Of a stretch of DNA of 64,000 nucleotides, positions 11,090 through 22,525 are shown piece after piece. The stretch spans positions 1,614,501-1,678,500 of the forward strand of contig CM032228.1 in the NCBI GenBank assembly GCA_019009955.1, given 5' to 3'. The translations under genes and the position numbers were made by a program. Source of the stretch: Riptortus pedestris. Lineage: Eukaryota; Arthropoda; Insecta; Hemiptera; Alydidae. Position 1 is the first letter of the stretch. Each line of letters starts with the position of its first letter. The notes beneath the pieces are model-generated. The model was not told where the DNA came from. It saw only the letters and a list, made by a program, of their open reading frames with translations, and made no database searches.

Positions 11090-11482
11090 TTTCAGAATAA
11101 AGATCAAATTCGTTAATGGCTGAAATCGGACAGGGAATTGCTAACATTGTGAATATCTCCTGATGCTGCTGATCGTAAAACTGTTTAAGGTCATGCTTAT
11201 TGCACGGACAATGTTCTATAAAGGTGTTTCTGTATATGTTTATTTAATATTAACCAAGCTATTTCTATATTTTAGTTGTCGGTCTTTAGTAAACCCCCGC
11301 TCCTACTCATGCCATATTAACAATAACCTATTACATTATTGTATTATTATGCTAGCACTTTATTTGAAGACTAAATACCAAATATTGTTATCAATAAACC
11401 TTTACTCTATCGGATAAATGCAAATACGTGACGCCTGTGAGAAATCATTTTTGTTAACGTTGGACCTGCGTGACGGACTTTT
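11090..11482 (-). mobile_element. Degraded family A2 copy
   Basis: AAATTCGTTAATGGCTGAAA near 11107 and a segment resembling the inverted A2 stretch at 62480-62600 (CCCGCTCCTACTCATG, TTGAAGACTAAATACCAAAT). It ends at 11464-11482 with CCTGCGTGACGGACTTTTT, the inverted A 5' terminus. Confidence 0.6.
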
Positions 11483-11662
11483 TCGCAAGTTTTGATGGGG
11501 GACACCAGGTCTTACTTTAAAATGATACCCTTTTAAATAAAGTGCAGGAAAATACATTGTTTGTCTTATTTATCAATTTACGTCCTCTTCAGATTTATTT
11601 ATCATCATCAATCTTTGAGGGGAATTATTATATTGTTGCGAAAAATTACTTACATGAAAAAT

Positions 11663-12054
11663 TAAAAATTCCGTCACGCAGGGGCTGCGTAAACTAAGCA
11701 GATTTCCGCGTACTAGTATGACACACTCGTGATCTTCTCTCACCACATATAGCTCGTCCGTTACACTTAATAAAAATGTAAATATCTCCGTTAATATTCA
11801 AGATAGAGAATAAATGTATATAACAATATGTATAGTAACTTTAATTTGCAATAAGATTGGTTTTATACAATTTTTCGATCCGACGTATAGTAGAGGAGAT
11901 ATTTCGAATTTTCGAAATTCCCCCCTCTAACCCCCCCCCTCCCACAGGTCCGATTTCAGCCATTAACGAACTTGATCTTCCTTTTTACATAAAACGGTTA
12001 AATTCCGAGTTTGTAACGATCAAACAAAAATTGCGACCGCTAGAGCGTTAACAG

Positions 12055-12125
<71 letters not shown>

Positions 12126-12283
12126 TTTATATATATAGAGATATATATGTATATAATTTTGAACGGACCTCATTTTCGTTATCTCCTGGGTAGGGTCGAT
12201 GGACATTCGAAGACTTTTTTCGAAAATCGCATTTTGATTACGACCTCAATAGCTGCTTTCCCTTAAGGGATATCTGCTAAAAG
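11663..12283 (+). mobile_element. Family A element, nearly full length
   Basis: Starts TTCCGTCACGCAGGGGCTGC and ends GATATCTGCTAAAA. The core includes TATCTCCGTTAATATTCAAG, GTCCGATTTCAGCCATTAAC, an (AT)n(AG)n tract at about 12058-12122 and TTTTGAACGGACCTCATTTT. The terminal hairpin is eroded (CTTTCCCTTAAGGGATATC). Confidence 0.8.
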
Positions 12284-12289
12284 AGTTAA

Positions 12290-12800
12290 TCATATATTTA
12301 AGAAGTACGAAGTAGATGAGAGGAGCCGACCGATGGTCTAGATCATGATCGACAGTGCGTTCAGTGCAGCTTTAGTTGGAGTGTGAAGAACAGTGTTGTG
12401 CCGTGATTCTGCAAAGAACAGTATAGTGCCGTGTTTAAGTAAAGGACAGTGCAGTGCCGCACTTTTGTGAACTTCAGTGATCGTGAGTAAGTTATTGGAC
12501 TGTGTAATAAGAAGAAGAGTGAAGCTATCAGTGCATACTGTGAGTAATAATTAAGACTAATTAACCAAGTGTGTAGTGCATTGTGAAATAAATTGTGCAC
12601 TGATAATAACTCTGAAGCTTGTGCGTGTTTAATTTCGCAATCCAAAAGAACTCTAATAAACTACGTTTATTACTGATATTGTAATCAGCCTTCAATGATG
12701 TAGGATGCAAGCCCGCATTGCTGTAGTGTATTGCCGTGTCTCTAGTAGTGCTACAGCCACTTGGAAACATTTATAATTGGTGCTCTCAACATATTTTTAC
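12290..12800 (+). other. Possible LTR end with primer-binding-like site
   Basis: The segment is rich in CAGTG/GTGCCGTG motifs, has AATAAATTGTGCAC near 12588, and ends with ATTGGTGCTCTCAACAT near 12776-12792, resembling the junction of an LTR and a TGG-type primer-binding site in insect BEL/Gypsy elements. There is no second LTR or gag/pol in the window, so this is a weak call; it may equally be unrelated transcribed-like sequence. Confidence 0.25.
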
Positions 12801-13049
12801 TGTTGCCGACTTGGAATTTTAAAATATTTGCACAGATAATTATAGCAAACTCATATCTAGCATTAAGGTAAAAAGTGAATCACTTCTGGTCAATCCCTCT
12901 ACTCTATCCTCAACAATAACAATATTATTGGTAGAACTTATCGGTGAATAACAATAAGTATTGTATAACATTACAAATTTCGTTCCATCAAAAGCCGATC
13001 CGGGGCACTAGAATCCTTGATCTGACTGGACAACATTCATGCAATCAAA

Positions 13050-13806
13050 CCAAAAAGAAAAATTAAGCCTTTAAAGAGTCAATCACGCACACAACACCAC
13101 AGTGAATATTAAGGGAATAAATACAGACGATAATAAGAAACCTCCCAATGGAAATCATCTTAAATGTAAACAAACAGCTCTCCCAACTTCTTACTGGAAG
13201 GAATAACAATTACTGTAATATATCTGAATATAACGTATAAATTTTAATGAGAACTATGTACTATATCTAGTACAGTAATTTATAATGAATCAGAATAATT
13301 TTTATCTCAATCATCAAATTTTAGTAGTCCAAAAACTTAAGAAGTAGAGACATACCATGACATATTTGCATATATCTCGCATAATAAATGCCCCTTGAAA
13401 ACCATATTCGGTATTTAAGCTTCGAATGATGTAGTTTATTACATAACCGAGCATTGTTTATGTAACATGAATAGAAGTGGGGGTTTACTGAAGGCTGAAA
13501 ACTGGAAAATGCAAATATCTCGATTAATATTCAAGTTAGGGAATAAATGTATATAAAATGATTTATAGTAAATTTAATTTGCTATATAATTGATTCTATA
13601 CATTTTTTTCGACAACATACATTTTTTCTAAACATCCGACGTATAGTAACGGAGATATTTCGAATTTTCAAAATTCTCTCTCTTTAACCCCACCCTCTCC
13701 TGGTCTGATTTCAGCCGTTAACGAACTTGATTTTTTTTTTTACATAAAACGACTAAATAGCGAGTTTGGTAACGATTAAACAATAAGTGCGACCACTACA
13801 GCTGCA

Positions 13807-13881
<75 letters not shown>

Positions 13882-13884
13882 TAA

Positions 13885-13956
<72 letters not shown>

Positions 13957-14088
13957 TTGAACGGACCTCATTTTCGCCATCTCCTAGGTATGATCGATGG
14001 ACATTTGAAGACAAATTTCGAAAATCGCGTCATTGAGTACGACCTCAATAGCTGGTATCCCTTGAGGGAAATCTGCTAAAATGAGCCA
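13050..14088 (+). mobile_element. Family A2 element with CA/AT microsatellite
   Basis: Matches the A2 copy at 29680-30060: GAATAAATACAGACGATAAT, then GAACTATGTACTATATCTAG, CATGAATAGAAGTGGGGG and ATATCTCGATTAATATTCAA. It then has (CA)n at 13806-13875 and (AT)n at about 13892-13952, and ends GGGAAATCTGCTAAAA. Microsatellites sit where other A copies have (AT)n alone. Confidence 0.75.
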
Positions 14089-14175
14089 TTAAGCAAATGA
14101 AAATCAGCGTTCGACTTGCTTCTCAGCTGACTTTACAGGCCTATTCGTATTACTCTCTCAATCCTCTTTTATTAA

Positions 14176-14281
14176 AATTCCCATTAGGGAAATCAGCTAT
14201 TGACGTTGTAGGTATGACAATTTTCGAAAAATGTCTATCGATCCTACCTAGTAGATGACCAAAGTGAAGTCGGTTCAAATT

Positions 14282-14330
<49 letters not shown>
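14176..14330 (-). mobile_element. Family A 3' end, inverted, ending in (AT)n
   Basis: TTAGGGAAATCAGCTATTGA, AATTTTCGAAAAATGTC and ATCGATCCTACCTAGTAG follow the inverted A 3' region; the copy stops at (AT)n 14284-14330, beyond which the sequence is unrelated. Confidence 0.75.
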
Positions 14331-14332
<2 letters not shown>

Positions 14333-14394
14333 TTGTTATTCTGGGTCAAATATTATTTATATATTATTCATATTTTATGGCAAGGGTCTCCAAT

Positions 14395-14500
14395 AAAAAA
14401 ACATTTTTTTCGCTGCAAACTTTACTGAAACTGCCCAACATGTTTCGGGGCTTACTTGCCACCTCTTCAGGTGGGCCCCCTTTTAAAAAGAAGTATAGAA
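14395..14500 (-). other. Penelope-type terminal repeat-like motif with hammerhead-like core
   Basis: On the minus strand: GCCCAC, then CTGAAGAGG (14470-14462), a stem GGTGGC / GCC-CC around AAGTAA, CGAAAC (14447-14442), then ATGTTGGGC. CTGAAGA and GAAA match the hammerhead core and GCCCA can pair with TGGGC as stem I. The CC side of stem II seems to lack one base, and the residue before the would-be cleavage site is G, so activity is doubtful. Such CCTGAAGA...CGAAAC motifs are common near ends of Penelope-like elements. Confidence 0.4.
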
Positions 14501-14884
14501 AATGATTAATAACATAAATTTAACACATCCCTTAATAATTCTTTTGCTAAATATAGTATATATGAAATAGGCTCATATGGAACTTATATTGGTGAATCCT
14601 CGCAGCTGCTGAATAAAGGTTAAAGCAACAAGTATTGGCAATAAAGAAAATACAACTGCTTTGACCGATCATTCTATCTAAGAAACACACCTTCAATTTT
14701 GAAAAAGTTCAAATAATTGATAAAGAAATATGTAATACTAAACGGAAAATAAAAGAGAATATTCAAATAATAAAAAATAGAAAAGGGGAAGTGAACAAAG
14801 AAAAAAAACAGAAATCCAATGCCTTAATCATATATTTTATAACATTTAACACATGACGTGAAATAATCTAGTCTATAGATATAT
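14501..14884. other. Unassigned AT-rich sequence
   Basis: A-rich, no recognised element or coding similarity. Confidence 0.5.
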
Positions 14885-15074
14885 TTAGTCTTGGTAAGTA
14901 ATAATAAGAAAAAACACCCCTTTACAACAATGTATGACAACAATGTGCAATATTATAAAGTAGTACATGTAATTTTACAGCCCTGAAGAAGAGAAAATAA
15001 AGATTCTCGAAATATCGGCATAAACTAAGATTCATTTCAATGACATTGACCAAAACTCCGAAAAGAACAACACA

Positions 15075-15127
<53 letters not shown>
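14885..15127 (+). repeat. Family D repeat copy 1 plus (AT)n
   Basis: The same sequence recurs at 54948-55201 in the same orientation: TTGGTAAGTAATAATA, AACAATGTGCAA, CCTGAAGAAGAGAAAATAAA, TTCTCGAAATATCGGCATAA, CATTGACCAAAACTC and then ACACCATATAT into (AT)n. The CTGAAGA...GAAA spacing with GAGAA/TTCTC arms is again hammerhead-like, with one extra A before the stem. Confidence 0.8.
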
Positions 15128-15128
<1 letters not shown>

Positions 15129-15577
15129 GTTTTTGTATATATAATACGTTGCTCGGGTTATTTTAATAATAAAGGTGTTTGCTATGTGGAGCAAAAAGAG
15201 ACACGACTGAATGTGCATTCTCCTTTAAGAGCACGGGGCGGAAAATGTTCTTTGGTCTCCGGAAGTTTCTTTGTTCACCTGGCTGAGTTGAAGAAGAGGT
15301 GCCCGATTCGGGGTGGAACAGGGAGAGATGAGTGGGATGGACCAATGGAGGAACCGTCACAACATCCACAAGGCAGCTATCTATTTAGTTGGTAATTATA
15401 ATTTCATAGACCAAAACAAGATCAGTAAACTCTCTTCCCTCACTTAAATTATTGCCCACCAAATGCCTACCAAGTGATCAGTCTGTGACATTCACTTCAT
15501 ACAACGGCTTACTCAAACCACTCCATAAACTGGGAGTTGTATAATTTGCTCTCTCTGCACATCCTCCCAGTATCAAA
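15128..15577. other. Unassigned sequence before the 39-bp array
   Basis: No element end or protein similarity recognised. Confidence 0.45.
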
Positions 15578-16206
15578 ATGGAAGGTTATGCTGCAATCAC
15601 TGATAACATGGCAGTAATGGAAGGTTATGCTGCAATCACTGATAACATGGCAGTAATGGAAGGTTATGCTGCAATCACTGATAACATGGCAGTAATGGAA
15701 GGTTATGCTGCAATCACTGATAACATGGCAGTAATGGAAGGTTATGCTGCAATCACTGATAACATGGCAGTAATGGAAGGTTATGCTGCAATCACTGATA
15801 ACATGGCAGTAATGGAAGGTTATGCTGCAATCACTGATAACATGGCAGTAATGGAAGGTTATGCTGCAATCACTGATAACATGGCAGTAATGGAAGGTTA
15901 TGCTGCAATCACTGATAACATGGCAGTAATGAAAGGTTATGCTGCAATCACTGATAACATGGCAGTAATGAAAGGTTATGCTGCAATCACTGATAACATG
16001 GCAGTAATGGAAGGTTATGCTGCAATCACTGATAACATGGCAGTAATGAAAGGTTATGCTGCAATCACTGATAACATGGCAGTAATGGAAGTTTATGCTG
16101 CAATCACTGATAACATGGCAGTAATGAAAGGTTATGCTGCAATCACTGATAACATGGCAGTAATGAAAGGTTATGCTGCAATCACTGATAACATGGCAGT
16201 AATCGT
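15578..16206 (+). repeat. 39-bp tandem array, 16 copies, open in frame
   Basis: Unit ATGGAAGGTTATGCTGCAAT then CACTGATAACATGGCAGTA. The period is 13 codons, so one plus frame reads MEGYAAITDNMAV sixteen times, starting at a reasonable initiation context (CAAAATGG) and ending IVIVSRWE at 16228. Units are almost identical (only G/A and G/T changes at two positions). There is no signal peptide, no conserved domain and no sign of constraint versus the third codon position, so I call it a minisatellite rather than a gene. Confidence 0.95.
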
Positions 16207-16398
16207 AATCGTTAGCAGATGGGAATAACTTAAATAGATCTGTGGTCTAAGGTTAGGAGGTGTGAGGAAAATGCTAATTCAAATACCCAGTTATTTTCTG
16301 TTCAGTCGTTTATGTTTGATAAAATTGTTGACTACCGCCGTAATTGTAGCGTACAGATACTTCATACTTCGGTATACTTCAGAAGTGTATATAAAAAA

Positions 16399-16948
16399 GT
16401 CCGTCACGCAGGGGCTGCGTAAACTAAGCAGATTTCCCACGTGAAGTTTTACAATAGAGAAATCTGCCTAATAACAACGGTAGTAGTAAGAAACCTCTAA
16501 ACCTAAAACATTATTTAGGGCGTAATAACCCAGTAGTTTCTAGCCCCAAAAAACAGTTAACCTAACCTCTAAACCTATTCACGAGGGATGAATAGTTATA
16601 GAAACGGCCGCCAGAGCTCTCGGCGGAAAGTCCGAACATAGCCTACTGGCGCCCACACGCAGAATACAAATGCAAATATCTCGGTTAATATTCAAGTTAC
16701 AGAATAAATGTATAGAACAATATTTATAGTAAATTTAATTTGCAATAAGATTTACTCTTTACAATTTTTCGATCCGACGCATAATAACGGAGATATTTTT
16801 AATTTTCAAAAATCCCCCCTCTAAACCCCACCTCCTACTGGTCCGATTTCAGCCATTAACGAACTTGATCTTCCTTTTTACATAAAACGGTTAAATTCCG
16901 AGTTTGGTAACGATCAAACAAAAATTGCGACCGCTAGAGCGTTAACAG

Positions 16949-17004
<56 letters not shown>

Positions 17005-17129
17005 GAACGGACCTCATTTTCGTCATCTCCTGGGTAGGATCGATGGACATTTGAAGTAATTTTTCGAAACTCGCATCATGAGTACGACCTCAATAGCTGA
17101 TTTCCCTTAAGGGAAATCTGCTAAAACTT
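16399..17129 (+). mobile_element. Family A element, full length
   Basis: A-rich flank then GTCCGTCACGCAGGGGCTGC, GCAGATTTCCC subterminal repeat, internal CCTAAAACATTATTTAGGGC, GAGCTCTCGGCGGAAAGTCC, core, (AT)n at about 16952-16999, TTTTGAACGGACCTCATTTT, terminal palindrome and TGCTAAAA. Clean reference copy for the family (about 730 bp). It has no coding capacity. Confidence 0.88.
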
Positions 17130-17139
17130 TACTTTAATT

Positions 17140-17350
17140 AACACAGCCAACAACTTTTGTTATGTACATGTTTGCCGAAAAACCAATAGGTAACGAAATA
17201 TTGTGATTTTTCATTTCTGACGTCCATTATAACCCTTACTTAATCCCCTCTCAGAATATTAATATAGACTAGAGTCTAAGTTGTGTTAGTCGTAACACGC
17301 GTACCAAGTTTCATAAATTTCTGTTTAGTAGTTTAGGCGTGAAAAGGTAA
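17140..17350 (+). mobile_element. Family B 3' end, truncated
   Basis: Part of one B unit (CCGAAAAACCAATAGGTAAC) then the tail: AATATTAATATAGACTAGAG, ACCAAGTTTCATAAATTTC, GGCGTGAAAAGGTAACAGA. It lacks the B start. Confidence 0.7.
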
Positions 17351-17429
17351 CAGATACCAATGCCAAAAATTGTTGATGTCGTTTCAATACGAAATAGTAA
17401 CGCGGCATTTTTAGAAAACAATAAAGACG

Positions 17430-17471
<42 letters not shown>

Positions 17472-17477
<6 letters not shown>

Positions 17478-18760
17478 GTAACCTCTGTCTGTACATTGAT
17501 TTTTTTTCGCGAAATTTCACGATAACTTTTTCTTTCACATGTCATAGACACCATAACTGCATTTTGTTTCTTTGGTGTCTGTTTGTTTGTTTGTTACCTT
17601 TTCACGCATAAACGGCTGAACCGAATTTTATGAAACTTGGTATGTATATTACTACTAACCCAACTTAGACTTTAGGCTATATTAATATCCTCTGAGAACA
17701 ACAGGAGTGTGGGTTATAAGCGAAGCCAGAAATTAGAAATAGCGATATTTCGTTTCCTATTGGTTTTTCGGCAAATATAAACAGACCAAAAGTTGTTTAT
17801 TTTGTTATTTAGAGTAACTTTTGTAATATACACTTTTTTCGTATACCGAATTATAAACGTGATATACGCTAAAACCTAAAGCGGAAGTGAACAATTTTAT
17901 TTGGGACAAAAGACCAAACCGAAATAAATAAAACTCGGTATATGTATTAGCACTAACGCTTTCATTATAACAAGCCATACCAACATTTCTAGGGACGGGC
18001 TGGAGTGGGGGTTATAAGAGAAGCCAGAAATTAAAAATAGCGATATTTCGTTTCCTATCGGTTTTTCGGCAAATATGAACATAACAAAAGTTGTTTATTT
18101 TGTTATTTAGAGTAGCTTTTGTTATATACACTTTTTTCGTATACCGAATTATAAACTAAAGCGGGAGTCAACTATTTCATTGGGCGCTAACGATTAAACC
18201 GAATTAAAAAAAAACTCGGTATGTCAATTAGCATTAATTCTTCCATGATTATAAGCTATATTAAAATTTTTAGGTTAGAACGGGAGTGGGGGTTATAAGG
18301 GAGGCCTGAAATAAAAATTCGCGATATTTCATTGTCTATTTGTTTTTCGACAAACATGCACATAACAAAACTTGTTTACTTTGTTATTAAGATTAACTTT
18401 TGTTTTATACATTTCTCCAGGAACAATATGTGGAGCAAGTAATTTACGTAGAAAAATTGATATGCTCAACAATCCATTCCAATTTGAACTATGAGGTACC
18501 TCACCTGGAAAAATTAATTCAAATCTATGTTGAAATCTATGCATAATGCACAGGAGACGGGAAATATGACAATTTGGAGGACAGTGAGGACTTACATAAA
18601 AAAATAATTTTATTATTAACAAATGCCAACAAAGGGTATTAACCTTAAACACTGGTTCGGGTAAATGTCAAAATATTGTGGAAAGTAAAGCCTTGCCAAA
18701 AAAATACCATCACCATTCAGCCTCAAATGAATTCCCGGGCGAAGCCAGGGTATCTGTAAC

Positions 18761-18765
<5 letters not shown>
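17472..18765 (-). mobile_element. Family B element, full length, inverted
   Basis: Begins AAAATTGTAACCTCTGTCTG (the reverse of the B tail), passes about three inverted 298-bp units (ATTTCGTTTCCTATTGGTTT near 17750, 18050, 18330) and ends GAATTCCCGGGCGAAGCCAG, the inverted B start. Bounded by (AT)n at both ends (17431-17470 and 18766-18818). Confidence 0.85.
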
Positions 18766-18824
<59 letters not shown>

Positions 18825-18833
18825 GTTACAGAT
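18752..18833. repeat. Perfect short palindrome around (AT)n
   Basis: ATCTGTAACTGAAT (18752-18765) is mirrored as ATTCAGTTACAGAT (18820-18833) across an uninterrupted (AT)n. The left arm belongs to a B end. Confidence 0.85.
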
Positions 18834-18839
18834 TCTATC

Positions 18840-19524
18840 TAGTGGTCTGCATTAAAGGACTGATAGAGAGAGAAATCAATCAATTGATTATCTAGATGTA
18901 GATTGGAATTGGTGAGTACTATTTCTCTGTTATCATCCTCTGTTATCAGTTAGGGTGTCTAGGAGTAGCTCTAATCCTGGATCGATTAGAGTTGGAATTA
19001 ATTTTAGTATTCTGATGAGTCTTTCATTAATAGTTAATTCTTTTTAATGGAAATCTGCAAGTAAAGAGATTATTTGATAGCTCTTTGGAATATAGAAGAC
19101 ATCTTAATAATACCTTATATTTGCCGGCTCTCCGTTCGTTCAACGGCTCAATGTAAAAAGAGGAAGAGTAATGACTACTCATAAAATGCTAATACCTTCA
19201 AGCCCTAAGTAGCAATATAAAAATATGTTTTTAAAAAACGGAGATAAAAATAAATATTAAAAAATGACTCGTAAAAAGACGGATTCCTTGGAGAAGTTGA
19301 CTTTATATTATACCCCCCCCCCCCGCTTTTTACTTTTCAAGTCTCTAAATTGGTTCAGCTCCTTCCAAGCAGAATTTGCTACTTCAGTTTAATCCCTACT
19401 AATTTTTAGAAAAAACACAATTACATTATTTTATGCAGCAAGTCATTTCTATTAATCTTCAAAAGAGATGAAATTCCTTTTCTTTGTGAATAATATATAA
19501 ATTGTGTAAAAAGTGCTTTGAAAA
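18840..19524. other. Unassigned sequence
   Basis: No recognised element. Contains a small inverted repeat (CTCTAATC...GATTAGAG near 18970-18995) and a C-run at about 19313-19324. Confidence 0.45.
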
Positions 19525-20054
19525 TAAACATGGTCACGCAGGGGCTGCGTATATTAAGCAGACTTCCCATCAGCATTCGATGTGAGGGGGAGGACCCCCC
19601 CCCCTGGAAACAAGACTATGAGTTACTCGCTTACTATTTGAGTAACGAAATAATGTAATGGACAACAATTGCAGAAGACCAATAACAAGAATGGATTTAT
19701 AACGTGTTACGATCGGGCTCATAATAAGTGAGATATTTTGAACTTTGGAATCCCCCCCCCCTCATCTAAGCCCTCACTATCCCATGTTCGATTTCCACAA
19801 ATAATAAATAAGATTTTTTGGGGTCAACTGAAACGGTAAAGTAGCGATTATGGTTTTGATCAAATAAACATTTTCGATTAAACAGCAACAAATGTTAATT
19901 GATGAAGTTATCTCACTTACTAAAAGATCTATGAACACCATATTTGGTAGTTAACCTTCAAATAAAGTGGTTCACTGTATTACAAATTTTGGAAATCCCC
20001 CCCCTCCCGCTAGTCCGGTTTCTGCCATTAACGAACTATGCTAGAGCGTTAACA

Positions 20055-20102
<48 letters not shown>
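19525..20102 (+). mobile_element. Degraded family A/A2 copies, 5' end plus two cores
   Basis: 19532-19568 is an A 5' end (GGTCACGCAGGGGCTGCGTA). 19660-19870 and 19930-20060 each resemble the A/A2 core (C-run, then TTCGATTTCC or GTCCGGTTTCTGCCATTAAC). The (AT)n at 20060-20102 follows GCTAGAGCGTTAACAGAC. Confidence 0.6.
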
Positions 20103-20108
<6 letters not shown>

Positions 20109-20127
20109 CATATATATATATATTAGG

Positions 20128-20349
20128 ACAGATACCCGGCTTCGCCCGGGAATTCAAATAAGGCTGGATGGTGATGGTTTTTTTTGGCAAGGCTTTACTT
20201 TGCACAATATTTTGACATTTACTCTTCCCCGTGTTTAGGGTTTATACCCGTTGTTGCTTTGGATTTTTTAATAATAAAATTAATTTTTTATGTAAGACTT
20301 CACTGTCCTCCATATTGTCATATTTCCCGTTTCCTGTGGATTATGCATC
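20128..20349 (+). mobile_element. Family B 5' segment, interrupted by the (C15A) array
   Basis: GACAGATACCCGGCTTCGCC through TTTCCCGTTTCCTGTGGATT follows the B start at 25281-25490 base by base with few changes. It ends at TTATGCATCA, where other copies read TTATGCATAG, so the array replaced or expanded the sequence exactly there. The rest of a B copy resumes after the 46-bp array (21569). Confidence 0.8.
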
Positions 20350-20846
20350 ACCCCCCCCCCCCCCCACCCCCCCCCCCCCCCACCCCCCCCCCCCCCCACC
20401 CCCCCCCCCCCCCACCCCCCCCCCCCCCCACCCCCCCCCCCCCCCACCCCCCCCCCCCCCCACCCCCCCCCCCCCCCACCCCCCCCCCCCCCCACCCCCC
20501 CCCCCCCCCACCCCCCCCCCCCCCCACCCCCCCCCCCCCCCACCCCCCCCCCCCCCCACCCCCCCCCCCCCCCACCCCCCCCCCCCCCCACCCCCCCCCC
20601 CCCCCACCCCCCCCCCCCCCCACCCCCCCCCCCCCCCACCCCCCCCCCCCCCCACCCCCCCCCCCCCCCACCCCCCCCCCCCCCCACCCCCCCCCCCCCC
20701 CACCCCCCCCCCCCCCCACCCCCCCCCCCCCCCACCCCCCCCCCCCCCCACCCCCCCCCCCCCCCACCCCCCCCCCCCCCCACCCCCCCCCCCCCCCACC
20801 CCCCCCCCCCCCCACCCCCCCCCCCCCCCACCCCCCCCCCCCCCCA
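20350..20846. repeat. (C15A)n array: 16-bp period, 31 copies
   Basis: An A occurs at 20350, 20366, 20382, 20398, 20414 and so on, every 16 bases, with 15 C between. I see no deviation over 31 periods. The minus strand is G15T repeated, which can form G-quadruplexes; the plus strand can form i-motifs. Such regularity is unusual because long C-runs mutate and are mis-sequenced easily; it could be a consensus artefact of assembly. Confidence 0.95.
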
Positions 20847-21568
20847 CATTTGATATAGATCAAGTAATGTTATCTGATAACAGTTAAATAACCAGTATGA
20901 ATATAGATCAATTAAATGTTATCTGAAACAGTTAAATTATCCAGTATGATATAGAGCAAGTAATACCTATCTGAAACAGTTAAAATTATCCCAGTTATGA
21001 TATAGATCAAGTAATGCTATCTGAAACAGTTAAATATCCAGAATGATATTAGAATCCAAGTAAATGGCTTATCTGATTACAGTTAAATAATCCAGTATGA
21101 TATAGATCAAGTAATGTTATTCTGAAACTGTTTAAATATCCATTAGAAATAGATCAAGTAAATGTATCCTGAAACATTTTAAATATCCAGTATGGGATAT
21201 AGATCAAGTAATCTATCTGAAACAGTTAAATATCCAGTTATGATATAGATCTAGTAATGTTACTGATACAGTTAAATATCCATTATGATAAGAATCAAGT
21301 AATGGTTATCTGAAAACTGTTAAATATCCATATGATATAGTATCAAGTAATGCTATCTGAAACAGTTAAATATTCCAGTATGATATAGATCAAGTAATGC
21401 TATCTGAAACAGTTAAATATCCAGAATGATAAAGATCAAGTAATGCAATCTGAAACAGTTAAATATCCAGTATGATATAGATCAAGTAATGGTTATCTGA
21501 AACAGTTAAATATCCAGTATGATATAGATCAAGTAATGTTATCTGAAACTGTTCAAATAAATCCAGTT
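20847..21568. repeat. 46-bp tandem array, about 15-16 noisy copies
   Basis: Consensus GATATAGATCAAGTAATGTT, then ATCTGAAACAGTTAAATATC, then CAGTAT. Copies differ mainly by single-base insertions and deletions rather than substitutions, which points to uncorrected read errors next to the C-rich array. Confidence 0.9.
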
Positions 21569-22490
21569 AGTATAGCGCAATTATAGATGAAGGCGGGTTA
21601 GTTACTAATTCACATACCGAGGTTTGGGTTAATTCGGTTGAGTCTTTATTGTGGCAAATAAAAATTGTGGACTCCCGCTTTACAGTTTATAGCACGTATA
21701 ACTCATTTATGCTTCCGTGTACGGCAAGAGTGCATATACACATAAGTTACTCTAAATAACAAAATACAAACAACTTTTGTAATGTGCCATATTTGCTTGA
21801 ACAAAGCAATAGGGAAACGATATATCGCTAATTTTTAATTTCAGGCCTCGCCTTAATAACCCCCACGTCCTTCCCTAGCGCTACCAGTAGAAATGTTAGT
21901 AATGGCTTATTATGAGTGAAATCGTTAGTATTAATTCACATAGCGAGGTTTGGTTTAGATTCGGTAGAGTCTTTCTTGTGCCAAATAAAATTGTGGACTC
22001 CCGCTATACGTTTTTAAGCGTATAACTCATTTATACTTCTGTTGGTAAGGCAAAAAGTGCATATACACAAAAGTTACTGTAAATAATTACAAAAATAAAC
22101 AACCTTTTGTTTATGTGCCATATATGCTAGACAAAAGCAATAGGAAACGAAATATCGCTATTTTTAATCTTCCAGGCGCCTACCTTATAACCCCCACTCC
22201 TGTGCGTTCTTCAGAGACTAAGAGTGAGTCTAAGTTGGTAGCTAGCTAGTAATATACATACCACAAGTTTTCATAAAATTCGGTTCAGCCGTTTATGCGT
22301 GCAAAAGGTTAACAAACAAAACAAACATGACACGAAAGAAACAAAATGTAGTTCTTCTAAATGCTGTCCACACATGACATCGTGTAAACGAAAAAGTTAT
22401 CATGAAATTTCGCCGAAAAAAAAAATCAAAATGTACAGACAAGAAGGTTACAATTTTATATATAATATATACTATATAATTAGTATATAT
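21569..22490 (+). mobile_element. Family B remainder, noisy
   Basis: Two B units (TTCACATACCGAGGTTTGGG at about 21610; second at 21930) and the tail TTCGGTTCAGCCGTTTATGC near 22279, AACAAACAAAACAAAC and ACAAGAAGGTTACAATTTTA. Many single-base insertions relative to clean copies at 24.0-26.6 kb. Confidence 0.75.
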
Positions 22491-22525
22491 ATATTATAAT
22501 TATATATATATATTATATCTATATA

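Noticed and set aside
20184..20887. Proline- or glycine-rich proteins over 20.2-20.9 kb on both strands
   Set aside because: Direct translation of (C15A)n; open in all frames by composition.
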